In this document: in pieces, positions 10,161-22,025 of the stretch | Position numbering within the stretch: the first letter of the stretch is position 1 | How the letters are laid out: each line of letters starts with the position of its first letter | NCBI GenBank assembly: GCA_000697475.1 | Contig: JNEU01000848.1 | Coordinates: forward strand, 1-32,191 | Reading direction: 5' to 3' | Length of the DNA: 32,191 bases | From: Lichtheimia corymbifera B2541 | Taxonomy: Eukaryota > Mucoromycota > Mucoromycetes > Mucorales > Lichtheimiaceae | Translations under genes and position numbers: made by a program | The notes under the pieces: model-generated | The model's database searches: none | What the model was told of the DNA's origin: nothing | Seen by the model: the letters and a program-made list of their open reading frames with translations, nothing else

Positions 10161-13100
10161 GAAGGGATGGCTGTGTCCAAAAAGAAAGAAAGGTAATTTT
10201 GAGATTCCGAGGCAGTAGAATAAAAGTGCGATGGGATCACGGGAACATTTGTTGGCTAGCATTTGCTCGGGTGGGTTGATAACTTTTTCTTGGTGATCCC
10301 CGTGTAGCGAAGTAAATGTGCTATGGTTGCTGTGCGGCTGTTTGTGCACACCATTTCACCACACAACCCCCCAAACTCGATGCTATTTTACTAACCGACC
10401 CTGTCAAGTAATAGAACACAGGCGTACACATACACTACAACAAGCTGGTCTGGAACTTTACTACTCTCAAAGGATTGTTGTTTTCTTTTTCTGCTGGGAT
10501 CAGCTTGCTTTATTTTAGTTATGCCCCTGCATCTTAATTGAGGATGCTCGCTCTGCTTTTACCACGTTATTTCTTGTTTGAAGTGCGGTGATGAAGGCGG
10601 CGGTGTGAGTAGTGGTTGATGATTCGTTTGCATGTATACAGGGTATTGTTGCTGGAGATGCGGGTGGTAGCTATATTAGGGATCCCGAATAAATACATGC
10701 ATGCAACCACAGTAATAATGATAGTAGACATGTTTATTAGCTCTTGTTGCTGTTGCTGCAGCTCAAGATCAAGTCTCTATTTGCATAAAACTTGTATCCC
10801 AACAACTCTAGGCTTGCTTTTGCTATTCCTCCGCTCATCTTGAAGACCCATAGTGGTTAGCAAGAGGTGTACGTATATATGTCTCCATAAAAGTGTACTC
10901 GGCTATTTTCATATTTTCATGTCTACGCTCCCTTTGTATACTAAAGTAAAAAGTGTAATCTTTGTGTGACCCCCCATATCGGTTGACAGCCGGATGGTCA
11001 AGTTTGGCTTCCGAACGTTACATTCTTTGTCTGTGCCATAAGAAATAAGTGAGTGAGTGTACATGTCCTACCAAAGTCTGATGGTTTTCTTCTTGATCAC
11101 CCATTGATATGTCAGCCAAGTCGGATAGGTACCAAGAGGGGCTACGTGTACCGAAAATGCTGGTCCAATACATCCCCCAATTATATGGAATTGAAAAGGA
11201 TCTATGCATTTACCATGCATCTTACGCATACTCTAGTTGCAAGATCTTTTTGTTTCCAATCGTTAGGTGGCGATCACCCAATGCACTGTGCTGACGATAG
11301 GTCAACGGAATTACACAGACGATCCTTGGCCCGTAGTCGCAGCAGGTTTTGCCTTTTCTGATAACCCAGTGTAATCCACATATGTAGATACCCATGCAGA
11401 GAAATCTCATGTACTGCGATTCTATTCGACGTTGTTAGAGTAGTACACAATCGTAAGGGCACGTCCTTTTTGTGTAATAGAGAAACGTGTTTCTTGCTAT
11501 TATGTATGTCGAATGACGGAGTAACTATGTTGCCTCGTTTTCTCTTCTTCAGGCGGAAGGCACATAATATCCATCTCGTGAAAATCGGTCCGAGCTCGGT
11601 AATCAAGTGCACTCCATCCCCCTTTGGTTCCTGAGTGGTTTGTTACACAGCTAAGCTAGTTGGATGTGACACCATTTGACAACCATCGTTATTTCCAGCT
11701 GCTGTGCACGAGCCTTTCACTCCAAATGTTTGGATGTTAGAAGAGAAAAATACAACGACGATGGAAGCAACCAGGATGAATAAACAACAAAGCTAAGCAT
11801 TTTAATCGGCCATCGCCGTGGGAACTGGGGCTGTTCATCACCCTTTTTTATTTGTTGTTTTTCTTATAATGGCTCGCTGAGTGATTCAAGGTTATTGTAT
11901 TTGGCTGCCACACAGCCATCACCCCACAGCATCTTGGCCAGTGGCTAATCTGAGATGTAAAGAAAGAAGCTCACCACCATCGGCTTTGGAAAAAAAATCC
12001 CCATCCTTTGTTAGAATTTTCAAGGAACGCATGATATCAATGCTTCTTTCCGTTAAAAGTGGAGTAATCCCGGTGCTTGGATCAAAGGAAAAAATTCAAC
12101 GTGAAATAAGGCTTGATCACCTGTTTAGAATATGTAATGACAAATGGTCTCGTTGTCTCGTGGTCCTCTTGGTGCAGGTAAAGCTATTCTCACAAGCACA
12201 AAGTTTACTTACAGTGAGAATCTCCAAACCCCGACCCAATTGCAGAATGCCTTTGTTGGATCGGGATCCCAGTTTTATGTGCCTCTTGCATTATGCCGGT
12301 TCCCCCGATTGTTGATAATGGTGCTTTAGACAAAACAGGCGATGGGCACAGACATATCTGCTTACTGATGCTGGGGGGAGTGGTGATGAAAGAAACATTT
12401 CGAAAACTGATAGATGGGTGTGTTACAACTTGCCCACAGACGTCTCCGTGCAACTACATATTGATCGCTTTTCTTTGCCGACTTCACTAACACTTCCGAC
12501 TGATCGTAGCTTGCAGTTGTGTACACCCGTGCTCCTTTCATCACTTTTCTTTTCGGTAAACATTCAATCGAGATCTCACGCAGCGTGTATTTGGTAAGCT
12601 CGCGTAGATACGGCTGTTCCAGTTGCAGAATCACCATGGAGACGTATAGCATTGTATGGTTACTGTGACATCATTACCACTCATAATGCTTCCGAATCAC
12701 TGGAACATGCCTTGAATTGATTTTATGTGTTTATGTTTCGTGCGGATAGGAATAGCAACGAACATGGCATTGAAAGGAGGCTTACAACAAGGGCTGTGGC
12801 ACAGAATGCTTCTCAATTGATTTGAGCTATTGACTAAACAGCGTAAGTGCATCGTATAACTGCTGTGTGTACCTTGCACGACACCGATATAGAACGATGG
12901 GTGGGAATAGATATGCTCTTTTGCCTTCTATAGCCTTCAGACGATTCCTTTTTGTGAGGAAAAACATTCGGATGTTAATTCCGCCTAGTGATCGTCACTA
13001 ACGTGTCCATCAAGTAATGACTACTTTTTGCTGCACGTTCCAAACAAAAATGCAGAAGCCGGAACACGATACTTGAGATGGTATGTGCACGTTCATGTCG

Positions 13101-13372
13101 TTATTATATAACCTGGCAAATGTTATCACGCATCCCATCATAGGCCTTCAGCTGAAACATGTTTGCCGTTGGATCCCACACATACACACGTACATGCATA
13201 CCGAAGGATCATTCCTTTGTCCTATAATACGAATTTATAATATACCTCCATGTGTGAGTGACGTGAATAAGCAAACTCGAGAAATTATGTAATAAGGCAT
13301 TGATCGTGGCTGCTGTAGTGGTGGTAAATGTCATCGTGGGCTGAGATTGAGGTCACATTTATTAGGTCTGAG

Positions 13373-13399
13373 CCACGTTTGATTATTATATCAACGTGG
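13373..13399. promoter_or_regulatory. Palindrome in the P450 promoter (CCACGTT ... AACGTGG)
   Basis: CCACGTTTGAT on the left and ATCAACGTGG on the right form an inverted repeat with a single-base offset around an ATTAT centre, 67-93 bp upstream of the P450 ATG. TTATATC within it could also act as a TATA element. Dyads of this type are typical dimer-binding operators, but the factor is unknown. CACGTT half sites resemble, without equalling, the E-box CACGTG. Confidence 0.45.
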
Positions 13400-13465
13400 C
13401 AATGCTCTGACAAGAAAATCTAATCACGTTGCTTTCTCTTTTATCCCCTTACCATCATTGTTGCT

Positions 13466-15319
13466 ATGCAGTTGTCAGACGCAATAAGCATACACCTGCA
13501 GGGCGCCAGAGATTGGCTGCAAGAATCCCTTGTCCTATATACCAGTAGTTCTTTGTTCACTCGCAAGAATATAGCGGTGGCTGCCATGTCATCAGCTGTT
13601 GGCTATGCTGTTGCAAAGTGCATTATTTATAATCTGTACTTTCATCCCTTGGCCAATATCCCTGGACCACCAATTGATTGGATACCGTTTCTTGGGAATA
13701 TGCGGGAGAGCTATCTAGCAGAGGTATGAACGAAGATGGCATCGATTTTGACTAGCATAATTAAAAGTATGATAATGAAATCCTAGCCTGGTGTCTTGGA
13801 GAAGAAATGGACCAAAAAGTACGGTGGCATTCTTCGTCTACATGGATCTTGGAACAACCCCATAGTCATGGTGACTGATCCACAGCTTCTCAAGCACATT
13901 TATACACATCGAGTATATGACTTCGTAAAACATCCGGGGGATGTTCTTGTTCTCGAGGCCGTTTTAGGCCGTGGTCTTTTGTTGGCTGAGGTATTGTGTG
14001 ATGATATTATATGTTGACAGGGCATGCTAACATATCCATGAACACGTAGGGAGACCTCCATCGACATCAACGCAAGTGGCTCACGCCAGCTTTTACAGCC
14101 CAAGCGGTGAGAGAGCTATCGCCATTGTTTTACGTGCCATCAGTACAGCTTATTGCCAAGTGGCGCCAAGCATGCCAAGGAGCCACTACTACCCTTGATA
14201 TTTCTCACGGGATCACATTGGTGACACTGGATGTGATAGGGCTTGGTGCATTTGGTAAACCTTTCAATTCGGTGAAATATGATGGCACAGACATGGAAAA
14301 TGAATTGAGTACATCCTACCGCATCTTATTCGACCCCAATCCTTCCCTTACTCAATTTCTCAGCATCTTGATCCCAGCATTGCGTTTCCTTCCAACTGCC
14401 CAGCATCGTAGATTTGCAAGGGCTGAGCGCACGGTCACGAAAAAGACAATGGAAATTGTAACACAGGCCATGGAAAGCAAAAAGGGGACATCCCGTGAGA
14501 ACAATCTTTTGGGACTCATGATCGAACAAAAAGACATGTACACTGGCGGTGAATTATCAGCTGTGGATTTGAAGAATCAATGCATGACCTTTTTGGCTGC
14601 TGGGTAAGCATCCATTTTTATTGGCTATATATATTTAGACATGCTTTTTCTCATCACCACCTTCTTGTGCACCTTTCTAAAGCCACGAGACGACATCATC
14701 AGCACTTTCATGGTGCCTTTGGCTGCTAGCTCAACACCAAGATATCCAAGATGCATTACGTGAGGAGGTGAAACCTATATTCGAATCCATCAACTTAGAG
14801 CATGCTATGTTCCAAAACGATGATACACCTGAACAACTCGATGCAAACCTACCTGCAGCTGATGCTGTCAACCAGTTGCCCTTGCTCAATAATGTTTTCA
14901 AGGAGACACTACGACTGACACCTACTGTACCCAATACAATGCGTTATACGGCTAAGGATATTGAGCTGGGTGGATATCATATACCCAAAAACACAGGTGT
15001 ATTATTGCCAATCATTGTCAACTTGCACGATCCTGAAATCTGGGGCGACGACGTAGAGCAATTTAAACCAGAACGATGGGATTCAGCACCCGCTTCCAAC
15101 GTATCGCCTTATGAATTTGCACCATTCATCGCAGGAGCACGTCAGTGTATTGGCCACCGCTTTGCACAATTGGAGTTTAAGATTGTGCTCGGTTTATTAT
15201 TGACGCATTTCCAATTCTTTGAGGAACCTGGATACCACCCAAGCAAACGACAATTTATTACAATGCGCCCTAACCCCAATCTTCTCCTTCGTGTCAAACC
15301 AATCCCGATGCAGAAATAG
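13466..15319 (+). CDS. Cytochrome P450 monooxygenase
   Basis: A heme-thiolate monooxygenase expected on the ER membrane, taking electrons from NADPH-P450 reductase. Four exons (13466-13723, 13787-13990, 14050-14603, 14683-15319) give about 550 residues. An N-terminal membrane anchor (about 36-60) is followed by the proline-rich hinge ANIPGPP. The C-helix motif GDLHRHQRKW is complete. The I-helix oxygen-activation motif AAGHETTS (about 337-344) is created across the third intron. The K-helix ExxR is ETLR (Glu413, Arg416), PERW lies at 468-471, and the heme loop FIAGARQCIG carries the axial Cys494. All key residues are present, so it is probably active. Substrate and CYP family number cannot be assigned by eye. 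It converges with the Prm10-like gene. Confidence 0.96.
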
Positions 15320-15475
15320 CAAAAGCGGGTCTATTAATAATATCATTTCATTGTTTTCGTATCCAACTATATCACAACATAATGAAAGCAAGCGTCATCG
15401 CCTATGAATTTCGATCAGATGTGTTAAGGGTTTATGTATGTGATCATCCGGTATTTGTTTATTATAGTTCATTGT

Positions 15476-15754
15476 TTAAACGATCCGGCATATCATGTAT
15501 ATTAGCCTTAGTGATACTGAGAGTGTACAAGGAGTAAGGGCGGTAATATGCAAAAGGCCGTTGGCTTTCCAATTGGGATTTACCAAATAGCTACCGTTTT
15601 CTGCCATATGCAAAAGCAATGTACGCTGTCCTTCTTCACTGGTAACAGCAGCATCGCGCAATTTCCCATGCATTACATCTTGATTTTGCCTTGCATTCAT
15701 AATATAATCTTCGAACACGTTCTCTTCCGCGTTCCAGTAGCACGTGTAGCCCAT
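15476..15754 (-). CDS. Hypothetical short ORF downstream of the Prm10-like gene
   Basis: A 92-codon frame starts with MGYTCYWNAEENVFEDY and continues with a polar, protein-like composition (RDAAVTSEEGQRTLLLHMAE), ending in a more hydrophobic tail. It begins 32 nt after the stop of the Prm10-like gene on the same strand, so it may simply be that gene's 3' UTR or a separate small gene. The frame stays open upstream for about 11 codons past the ATG. I recognise no family. Confidence 0.3.
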   Translation of the reverse strand: MGYTCYWNAEENVFEDYIMNARQNQDVMHGKLRDAAVTSEEGQRTLLLHMAENGSYLVNPNWKANGLLHITALTPCTLSVSLRLIYMICRIV

Positions 15755-15785
15755 TACTGCAGAATCGATGATGACACATGTTCCC

Positions 15786-18155
15786 TCAGAAATTCATCAA
15801 TGGTGTATGCTGTGCCCCTTTTGGATATACCAGCAAGTTGGCAATGCAAAGACCCAATGCAATTCCTATAGTAATTTAAGGGTGAGCGGGATGACTAGGG
15901 CTATTAACACGAAGATCATATGCTTACCAATAGACGCTTCGATCATGCTAAGCGCAAAAGAGCCACCTTGGGACATGTATTCATTTTGATTTCCACCAAA
16001 AAGCCCAATTGCCGCTTTCAGTCCCAAGCTTCCAGGTACAAGATAAAATATCTACTCCATACATGACATTAATGGATATTCCTTTTAGCCCCCACTTCTC
16101 CAACTTACTGCCACAAGCACTGCATCGAATGACATCCTTGCAGTAAGCTTGGTAAGAAGATTGCCTAACAACCCAACCACAAATGCTGGTACCACTTGGA
16201 TGATCTGTTGCGGTGCATCGACCACACACGAGAAGAGCCAATTCATGCAAAAGCCAACGATTGAAATAAATATGACAACCGGCCATCGAGCTGGACGATT
16301 ACGTAAAAGAATGCAATATGCGAGAGCAAACACAGGCACCGTTAGGAAAAGGTAATATTGGGATTCTGCCACGATGCATGTATTGGCATTTGCAGTAACT
16401 TGGCAATAGGGAGCCGCTTCCGTGGACGTGTGGCGATCAACCGTGACATAGAGAGATGATCCCATAGAAATACCATAGCCGAGCAAGAACGAGTAAATGA
16501 TAGCATACACCATGCGAACCACACCACTGACCAATTGACGCGATACGAGTTCTATGATAGCAATAGCAATCACATAACCAGGAAGGATCACAATAAAGGA
16601 TGCAAATGCCGTGGGTATAAAGCAAAAGCCAAATCGTGTGGATGCTATGATATTAATTATTAGCTTATACGTACCATTTGATCCAGTGTTATGTTTACCT
16701 CGGGACACAAATCCAATAATGATACAAACAGTGATTTCCCATATTGGCTGAAATCCCCAGAAACGTTCACTGAAAAGCTCGTATACAGCAAAAAAGACTA
16801 CCAACATTTGAGCAAAGGAAGGCATGAATGGGTGATGCACTTACTCGCTAAACCAGCGGATAATCCCGCCTCTTTCCAACGACCTCCAAAGAACATGACA
16901 CAACCACACAAGCTGATAACTGCATAAATCACGGGATTGAGCCACGAGGGATAAAATTGTGGATCTTCAGACACCTTATCGAGAAATTCAAGTGCTTCAT
17001 CAACAGTGACCTCGCCATGAGCCACCAGCTTTTCTAGTCGGAAAACCTCTCCCAGCTTGTGCATGTCAAATAGGAGTGACTGACGAATAAAGTGCGTCTC
17101 GGTGGTATGGGTGCCTGGATCAAAAAAGTTGATCATCATGATATTGGGTATATAAACGAATTCAGCATCCACATTGAGCGTGTCAGAGACTTGTTTGAGG
17201 ATGTACTCAAGTCGATGAGCAGGGCAACCATAATGCATAAGTGCTTTTGAGAGGCGATACAAGAATGATTGTCGTTGCAAAATGTTGGCAATTTCAAATG
17301 CAATACGAACACGGTCGGCGACAGTGATTGGCTCAAATTGAGATGCCTGCGAGTTGATGCTATTGGCGCGTGAAGTACCCGGGCGTTTTTTACGTCGTTT
17401 GTTGAGGCTTGGGACAACATGATCACTCGAAGTGACATGATACAACCATTGTCGTGATGATAGATTTGGTGATGATTTGTTTTTCTTTCAATGTCGATGA
17501 CTCGTGAGCATATATTATATATGTATGAATGTAGGTATGCATGATGATTCTATTTACCTTTGCCAATTCTGCCAATGGTGTGCCACCTCGGTCACGTTTG
17601 ACAGATCCCTGCCTCCTCTTTGACTTCCTCTTTTGAGACCTTGTACTCTTGTACATATAAGTCAGATATCATTATAATCGCATTAACAATGCTTACCGAT
17701 CTTCTTTGTGCCAAGTGGGATTCCAATTGCAACAAGCTCCCCAGTACGCTACCACGATGGTTGATATTGATCCCATTACTACTGTGCTCTTCATCTGACT
17801 TCTCCAGGTGATCATGGCAAGGTCCTTTATCATGTAAGGCTTCAAAGCCAGCATTGGATGGCCGAGATCCATGTAGAGGGTGGTGTGATAAACGTCGCCC
17901 ATTCAAGATACCCTGGATCAAGCCAAGTGATTCAGATAATTGACGATTAAATCCTCCATGGCGATGGTGACCTTCAGCTTCTTGGTGGCTCTTGATGGCA
18001 GCATTCACTAACGTATCGGCACTACTCGATCGTCTTGGTGGAGGTGTTTCATCCATAGTCGCGTCGGTATCATAATTGGTATCATTATCCTCATCCTCTG
18101 TAGTGCTTGCCGATCCGTCAGTTGATGGGACCGATAACTTTGGTATATTGTTCAT
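15786..18155 (-). CDS. ThrE/DUF1212 multi-pass membrane protein (Prm10-like)
   Basis: Resembles yeast pheromone-regulated membrane protein Prm10 and the bacterial threonine/serine exporter ThrE; the fungal substrate is unknown. Seven exons (18155-17697, 17647-17558, 17484-16845, 16797-16699, 16644-16109, 16051-15928, 15865-15786) give about 675 residues. A hydrophilic N-terminal extension of about 255 residues has an acidic stretch and a Lys/Arg-rich patch (about 154-172). The ThrE soluble domain starts near FLYRLSKALMHYGCP (about 257) and contains HTTETHFIRQ. Around ten hydrophobic segments follow, including PTAFASFIVILPGYVIAIA and a final VPGSLGLKAAIGLFGG before the short tail TPLMNF typical of this family. 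The fourth exon is flanked by a 47-nt intron, the shortest in the window. Start at 18155 is the ATG that opens the acidic leader. Confidence 0.9.
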
Positions 18156-18608
18156 GATACTGTACAATGAATGAAAAGGAAAAGGAAAGGGGGAAAAAAG
18201 ACCCTTGTTGCTGCTTGTGGAAATTGCCTGGTAGAAAAAGAGCTGAATGATGCAGCACAACCCCCTTGAAAATTCGCATCAAGACCCCCCACTCTTGTTG
18301 GCAGAGTAAAAAAGAATATACATAGGACACCGGCACATATCGCATAAGACTGTTTCTGCAGTAACAGTGGCCCAGATCAAAACTCACCGTGTCAAATTTA
18401 TTTTAACTGCGTTGATCTGCAGATAATGCATATATAGAGTAAGACAAGGGGATGATCCAATGTGGATGAGAGTGGATTGATGCCAATGCAAGTTATGTAC
18501 AAAAGGTGCTGAAACAACAAGCAATATAAAAAATGTATGTGTGTGTATGTGTGTGTATGTGTGTGCGTGTGTGTGAAAGTGTATGCTAGTGTTCGCCATC
18601 CATCCATG
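18156..18608. other. Intergenic region between Prm10-like and MADS genes
   Basis: Both genes are on the minus strand, so this is the 3' flank of the MADS gene and the 5' flank of the Prm10-like gene. Next to the latter is a polypyrimidine-rich leader on the sense strand (18175-18205). No further gene is visible. Confidence 0.5.
18533..18575. repeat. TG-type microsatellite
   Basis: Tandem GTGTGTAT / GTGTGTGC units, about 43 bp, just downstream of the MADS-box stop codon. It probably lies in that gene's 3' untranslated region. Confidence 0.8.
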
Positions 18609-20441
18609 TTACGCTACTTTGGCCTTCTTTGTCGCTGATGATTCATTGTCATGGTTACCATCGTCCTCTTTTTCATTGTCTATTGCAGGTCGTTTGGCAT
18701 CGTTGCTATCCAGAATACAGAAATTGGTTAATGGAACAGCAGTAAGAAATTGAGTAGATATAATACCTTGTCTCCTGCTGCCGTGCGAGTGGTGATGGTT
18801 TATAATCCCGTGCTGCACCAGCAGTGGATGAAGGTGCAGGCCAATTGAATGCATGTGATGCTGTAGGTGTCGCTGAAAAGTTGAGAGGACTTGGTAACTC
18901 GTTCTGTTGATAGAATTCTGGATAGAAAGTTGTGGGCGAAAATAGATTTTGAGCAAACTGAGATGGTAATGCAGAAGGTGGTCCAATCCCTGCACTTTGT
19001 TCAGCTGAAGTCGTTGCTATGTTGTTTCGCTTTTCTTGTGATCCTTCTTCGCCTTTAATCGTCTTTTCTTCCTGTTCATTTCCTGTAGATGCCGTAGACA
19101 CCGATGGTTGCTGCTGCTTGGGTGAATCACCAGGGATTTGTACTCTTAACTTGGGTGGTGCTTTACTTTTCCCGTGGCTATGATGACTTGTTGCAGATGG
19201 TGTTGGACTGGGCATGTTAGAAGCTGATTGAAGAGGACTCTGAGTCTGCTGATCACCACTTTGAGAAGAAGGTGGGGGTTGCGTTGTATAATTAGGGCTC
19301 TGCATAGCTGATGATGGAACAGGAAGAGCCGGTGATCCTGCTGATACCACTGGTTGCTGTTGCTGTTGCTGTTGTTGTGGCTGTGGAGGAGGCATCTGCA
19401 TACGAACATTGGAAGCATACATTGGATGATGTGCAGGATGTGATCCATATTGCAATGACATGCTAGATGTAGGAGGACCTTGTGGAATAGGAGCGGGACT
19501 CTATTAACGTCATAGTAAGTAAACAAGTGGATTAACATATGCAGGATAGATATATGCATTACATGGTGCTGCATCATATACATTGGATGTGGCTGTGGTG
19601 GCGGTGGCGTATGTTGAAGACCGTATACATCATAACCAGGCGACATTCGATGTTGTGGCGTCTGATGTTGTGGGTGATGCATTCCATAATGACCACGTTG
19701 ATGCGATTGTTCATGATAATACATAGCAGGAGATGGTCCATGATGACTGTGTGGCGATACTTGGTGATGATGACCCATTCCTCCCATCATACTCTGTGGT
19801 GGCTGATTATGCATCATTGATGGTTGCGGAGGTGTAGGGTGATGAGGTGGTGGTGGTGGTGGATATTGTGCCTGCGTAGGAACGGTAGCCATGGGCAAAT
19901 TATCGGTTGACGACGACCCCTTTAATTCTTGTTCTGGTCCAGAAGCCTGTTCCATATCCAATCCATCATCGTCTTCCTTAGCTTGTTCTTCGTCTCGTTC
20001 GCTAAGATTGACAAACTATCATCATAATCAATATATCTTTCCTTCCCTTACTATCACATAGCCTGTTTACACTTACATCACGATTGTTTTTGCTCTCATG
20101 TGGCTCGTTATACTAGAAAAGAGATCATTGAATAAAGACTTTCTACTATACAAACGTCAATACTGCTTACATCAGTGTACTTGAGCAGGATCTTGTCAAT
20201 CTCGGTGCTAGCATACTGCACAAGTTTGCCACTCGAATTGAATATGATCAGGGCAATCTCGCAATCGCACAGGACACTCAACTCGTACGCCTTCTTCATG
20301 AGACCTTGCTTTCTTTTCAAAAAGGTGACCTAGATGCCAAGTATAAGAACATGCCTGCAGGTGGTGATTGGGAGAAGAAGACTGCACCTGACGATTACGG
20401 TCGTCCTTGATGGGTTGGATTTTGATCTTTTTGCGGCCCAT
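18609..20441 (-). CDS. MEF2-type MADS-box transcription factor (Rlm1/Smp1-like)
   Basis: A nuclear factor expected to bind A/T-rich CTA(A/T)4TAG sites as a dimer. Fungal members such as Rlm1 act below the cell-wall-integrity MAP kinase, but that role is inference here. Six exons (20441-20388, 20329-20171, 20112-20077, 20015-19563, 19500-18767, 18705-18609) give about 510 residues. The MADS domain is residues 1-58, starting [18 protein letters not shown] and continuing [20 protein letters not shown] and [10 protein letters not shown]. The MEF2 extension follows with LLKYTDYNEPHES, which separates it from the SRF/Mcm1 type. The rest is low complexity: Pro-, His-, Met- and Gln-rich (eight Gln at about 276-283), then Ser/Pro-rich with several SP sites that could be MAPK targets, and a basic C-terminal KKAKVA. 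A probable intron lies in the 5' UTR. Confidence 0.95.
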
Positions 20442-21056
20442 GGCGTACTGGAGCTATGGTGACACGGGAGCAGTGGTTATGCATGGATCAAGTAACGCAG
20501 GAGATACAAGCATGAATAGAAACAAAAGTAGACTTACGCTTTTTTGGAAGACGAGATAAAGCTTAGAGATAAAAATAAAACTGTCGTAACGGTGTCTGCT
20601 CCTTTGAAAGAGAAAAAGAAGCCCAGCCTGATATCTTGCTTTTCATTGGACGTGTTTTTAAAAGTGGGCGTGCGATTTGGACTTTTGGAACGCATTCGTT
20701 GCACCTTTTTCGGTAAACCCAATCCACCTTGCAACTCGCCTTCTTTTTGGGTGAGAATACCGATCGGCATCAACTGCTACCTTACATTGCTTTTCGCCCC
20801 GACAAGATTATGCAACACACGTTCATCTTCAATGATGTCAAATTCTCAGTGATGAAGACAACAAGGACATCCCTTACCAGGCAGAAGCGTCCTTTGTGAC
20901 AAATAGATCACGTATTCTATATACACACAATCCAAGCTTAGACGGCATGGTAGCAATAAACCTTCATTATTTACTATCATTCATGCACTTCTATTATCTT
21001 CTATGCATCCTCTTCATAACCCAGCGTTCTAGTAATAACATCCAAAAATCCATTTA
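20442..21056. other. Intergenic region between MADS and SAP genes
   Basis: Carries the 5' flank of the MADS gene and the 3' flank of the SAP gene, both on the minus strand. Apart from the likely UTR intron nothing else is seen. A 102-codon plus-strand frame at 20544 has no domain and is not called. Confidence 0.5.
20454..20538 (-). other. Probable 5'-UTR intron of the MADS gene
   Basis: On the minus strand a consensus donor GTAAGTCT (20538) and an acceptor CACCATAG (ending 20454) bound 85 nt that end 12 nt before the ATG at 20441. The size and sites match the coding introns. There is no transcript evidence. Confidence 0.45.
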
Positions 21057-22025
21057 TTAAGATGATTTGCTCAGCAGAAGCTTGTTACGTTCTTCCTTGA
21101 GTCGGTCGATAAGATCGGCCTTACGACCTGATGTCGAATGACCATAGTGGCGCAATAGCTGCTTCAATTCAGCCACTGTAACATCGTTAAAGTTGACATG
21201 AACAAGCCGTTGATCCATAGCTATTTGTTGTTGCTCGGGGGTCAATGATGGTATCCTGTGTCGTTGGATACGCTCAATTTGTACCGGCATACTTGGTTGC
21301 TGTGGTGCACGTCGCCTTGATGCTGGTGCTGGTGGTCGGCTATCAGCTACCTTGATTTGAGCAAATACGATTGGCTTTTGATATTGACTATGGAAAGCTG
21401 GTGGAACCGATGATGATCTTCGACGGGAATTTGATTTGAGCGGCAATGGTAGTTGCTGCTGTTGTTGTTGCTGAAGCATCGGTTGCATTTGTTGCCACCA
21501 GCGTGCGTCTTGCTCATCTGTTGGGGGTATCAGGAAATCGAGATCGGAAAACATTGGCTCAAGAGGTAGCATAGACGGTGAGGTGGAGTTATCCTCCACT
21601 GATGAGCTGGGTGAATAAGACAATGCCGGCTATACATATACACATTGTTTGTTATTGTCAGCAAAACGTACACACTCACACAGGTCTCCTGTGCTACTTA
21701 CGAAATTATTGAGCGTCAATTGGGCGTCAACTGAGGAACTACGCCTACGTTGCAAACCCTCGTGAACATACAAGGAATTATTGTTGGGCGTGGGTAACCA
21801 CGGAGGAAGCTGCTGCTGCTGCTGCATAGGTGGCTGCTGCTGTTGCTGAGGTGGTTGTGGTTGTGATAGTGACTGGTCTTGCTGTAAAGTGGGATCCACT
21901 GCTGGTGGCTGTTGTAGTTGATCATCGTCCAGTTGTATGAGATCGTCAAAGTTAAAAGTTGAATCTAAATCCAGTGGGTCTCTTTCCAACAGCAAATTGC
22001 TTGCACCCTGGTTTGAAGAAAACAT
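21057..22025 (-). CDS. Gln-rich protein with C-terminal SAP domain
   Basis: Probably a chromatin- or transcription-associated nuclear protein. Two exons (22025-21702, 21629-21057) give about 298 residues. An acidic, hydrophobic N-terminal patch (LDLDSTFNFDDLIQLDDD) looks like an activation or interaction motif. Long Gln/Pro tracts follow, and then an Arg/Ser-rich patch (RRRSSSV) that occurs twice in similar form. The SAP domain occupies about residues 256-287 (VTVAELKQLLRHYGHSTSGR, then KADLIDRL). SAP domains bind A/T-rich scaffold DNA. The C-terminus ends soon after. An in-frame ATG at 22070 would add 15 residues (MPCHAIFLT...); I prefer 22025, without proof. No catalytic domain is present and I cannot name an orthologue. 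Confidence 0.85.

Larger units (their letters stand above)
10017..13465. other. Long gene-poor intergenic region
   Basis: About 3.4 kb lie between the bHLH and P450 start codons, so the region carries both promoters. I checked the longer open frames (11053-11361, 11274-11612 and 11881-12315) and found no recognisable domain, codon pattern or splice-joined gene. There is a short CTG-type microsatellite near 10741-10770. No tRNA or other RNA gene was seen by eye. Confidence 0.5.

Noticed and set aside
11881..12315. 144-codon plus-strand ORF in the 10-13.4 kb gap
   Set aside because: No ATG context, domain, or homologous feel; overlapped by equally long frames on both strands.
12144..12329. GPLGAGKA, resembling a P-loop, in a 61-codon plus-strand frame
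   Set aside because: The Ser/Thr after the lysine is missing, and there is no Walker B or other NTPase motif, nor exons that would join to it.
5739..15319. Possible secondary-metabolite cluster (transporter, bHLH, P450)
   Set aside because: No backbone synthase or other tailoring enzyme is present, and 3.4 kb of gene-free DNA separates the bHLH gene from the P450. Chance proximity is the simpler reading.
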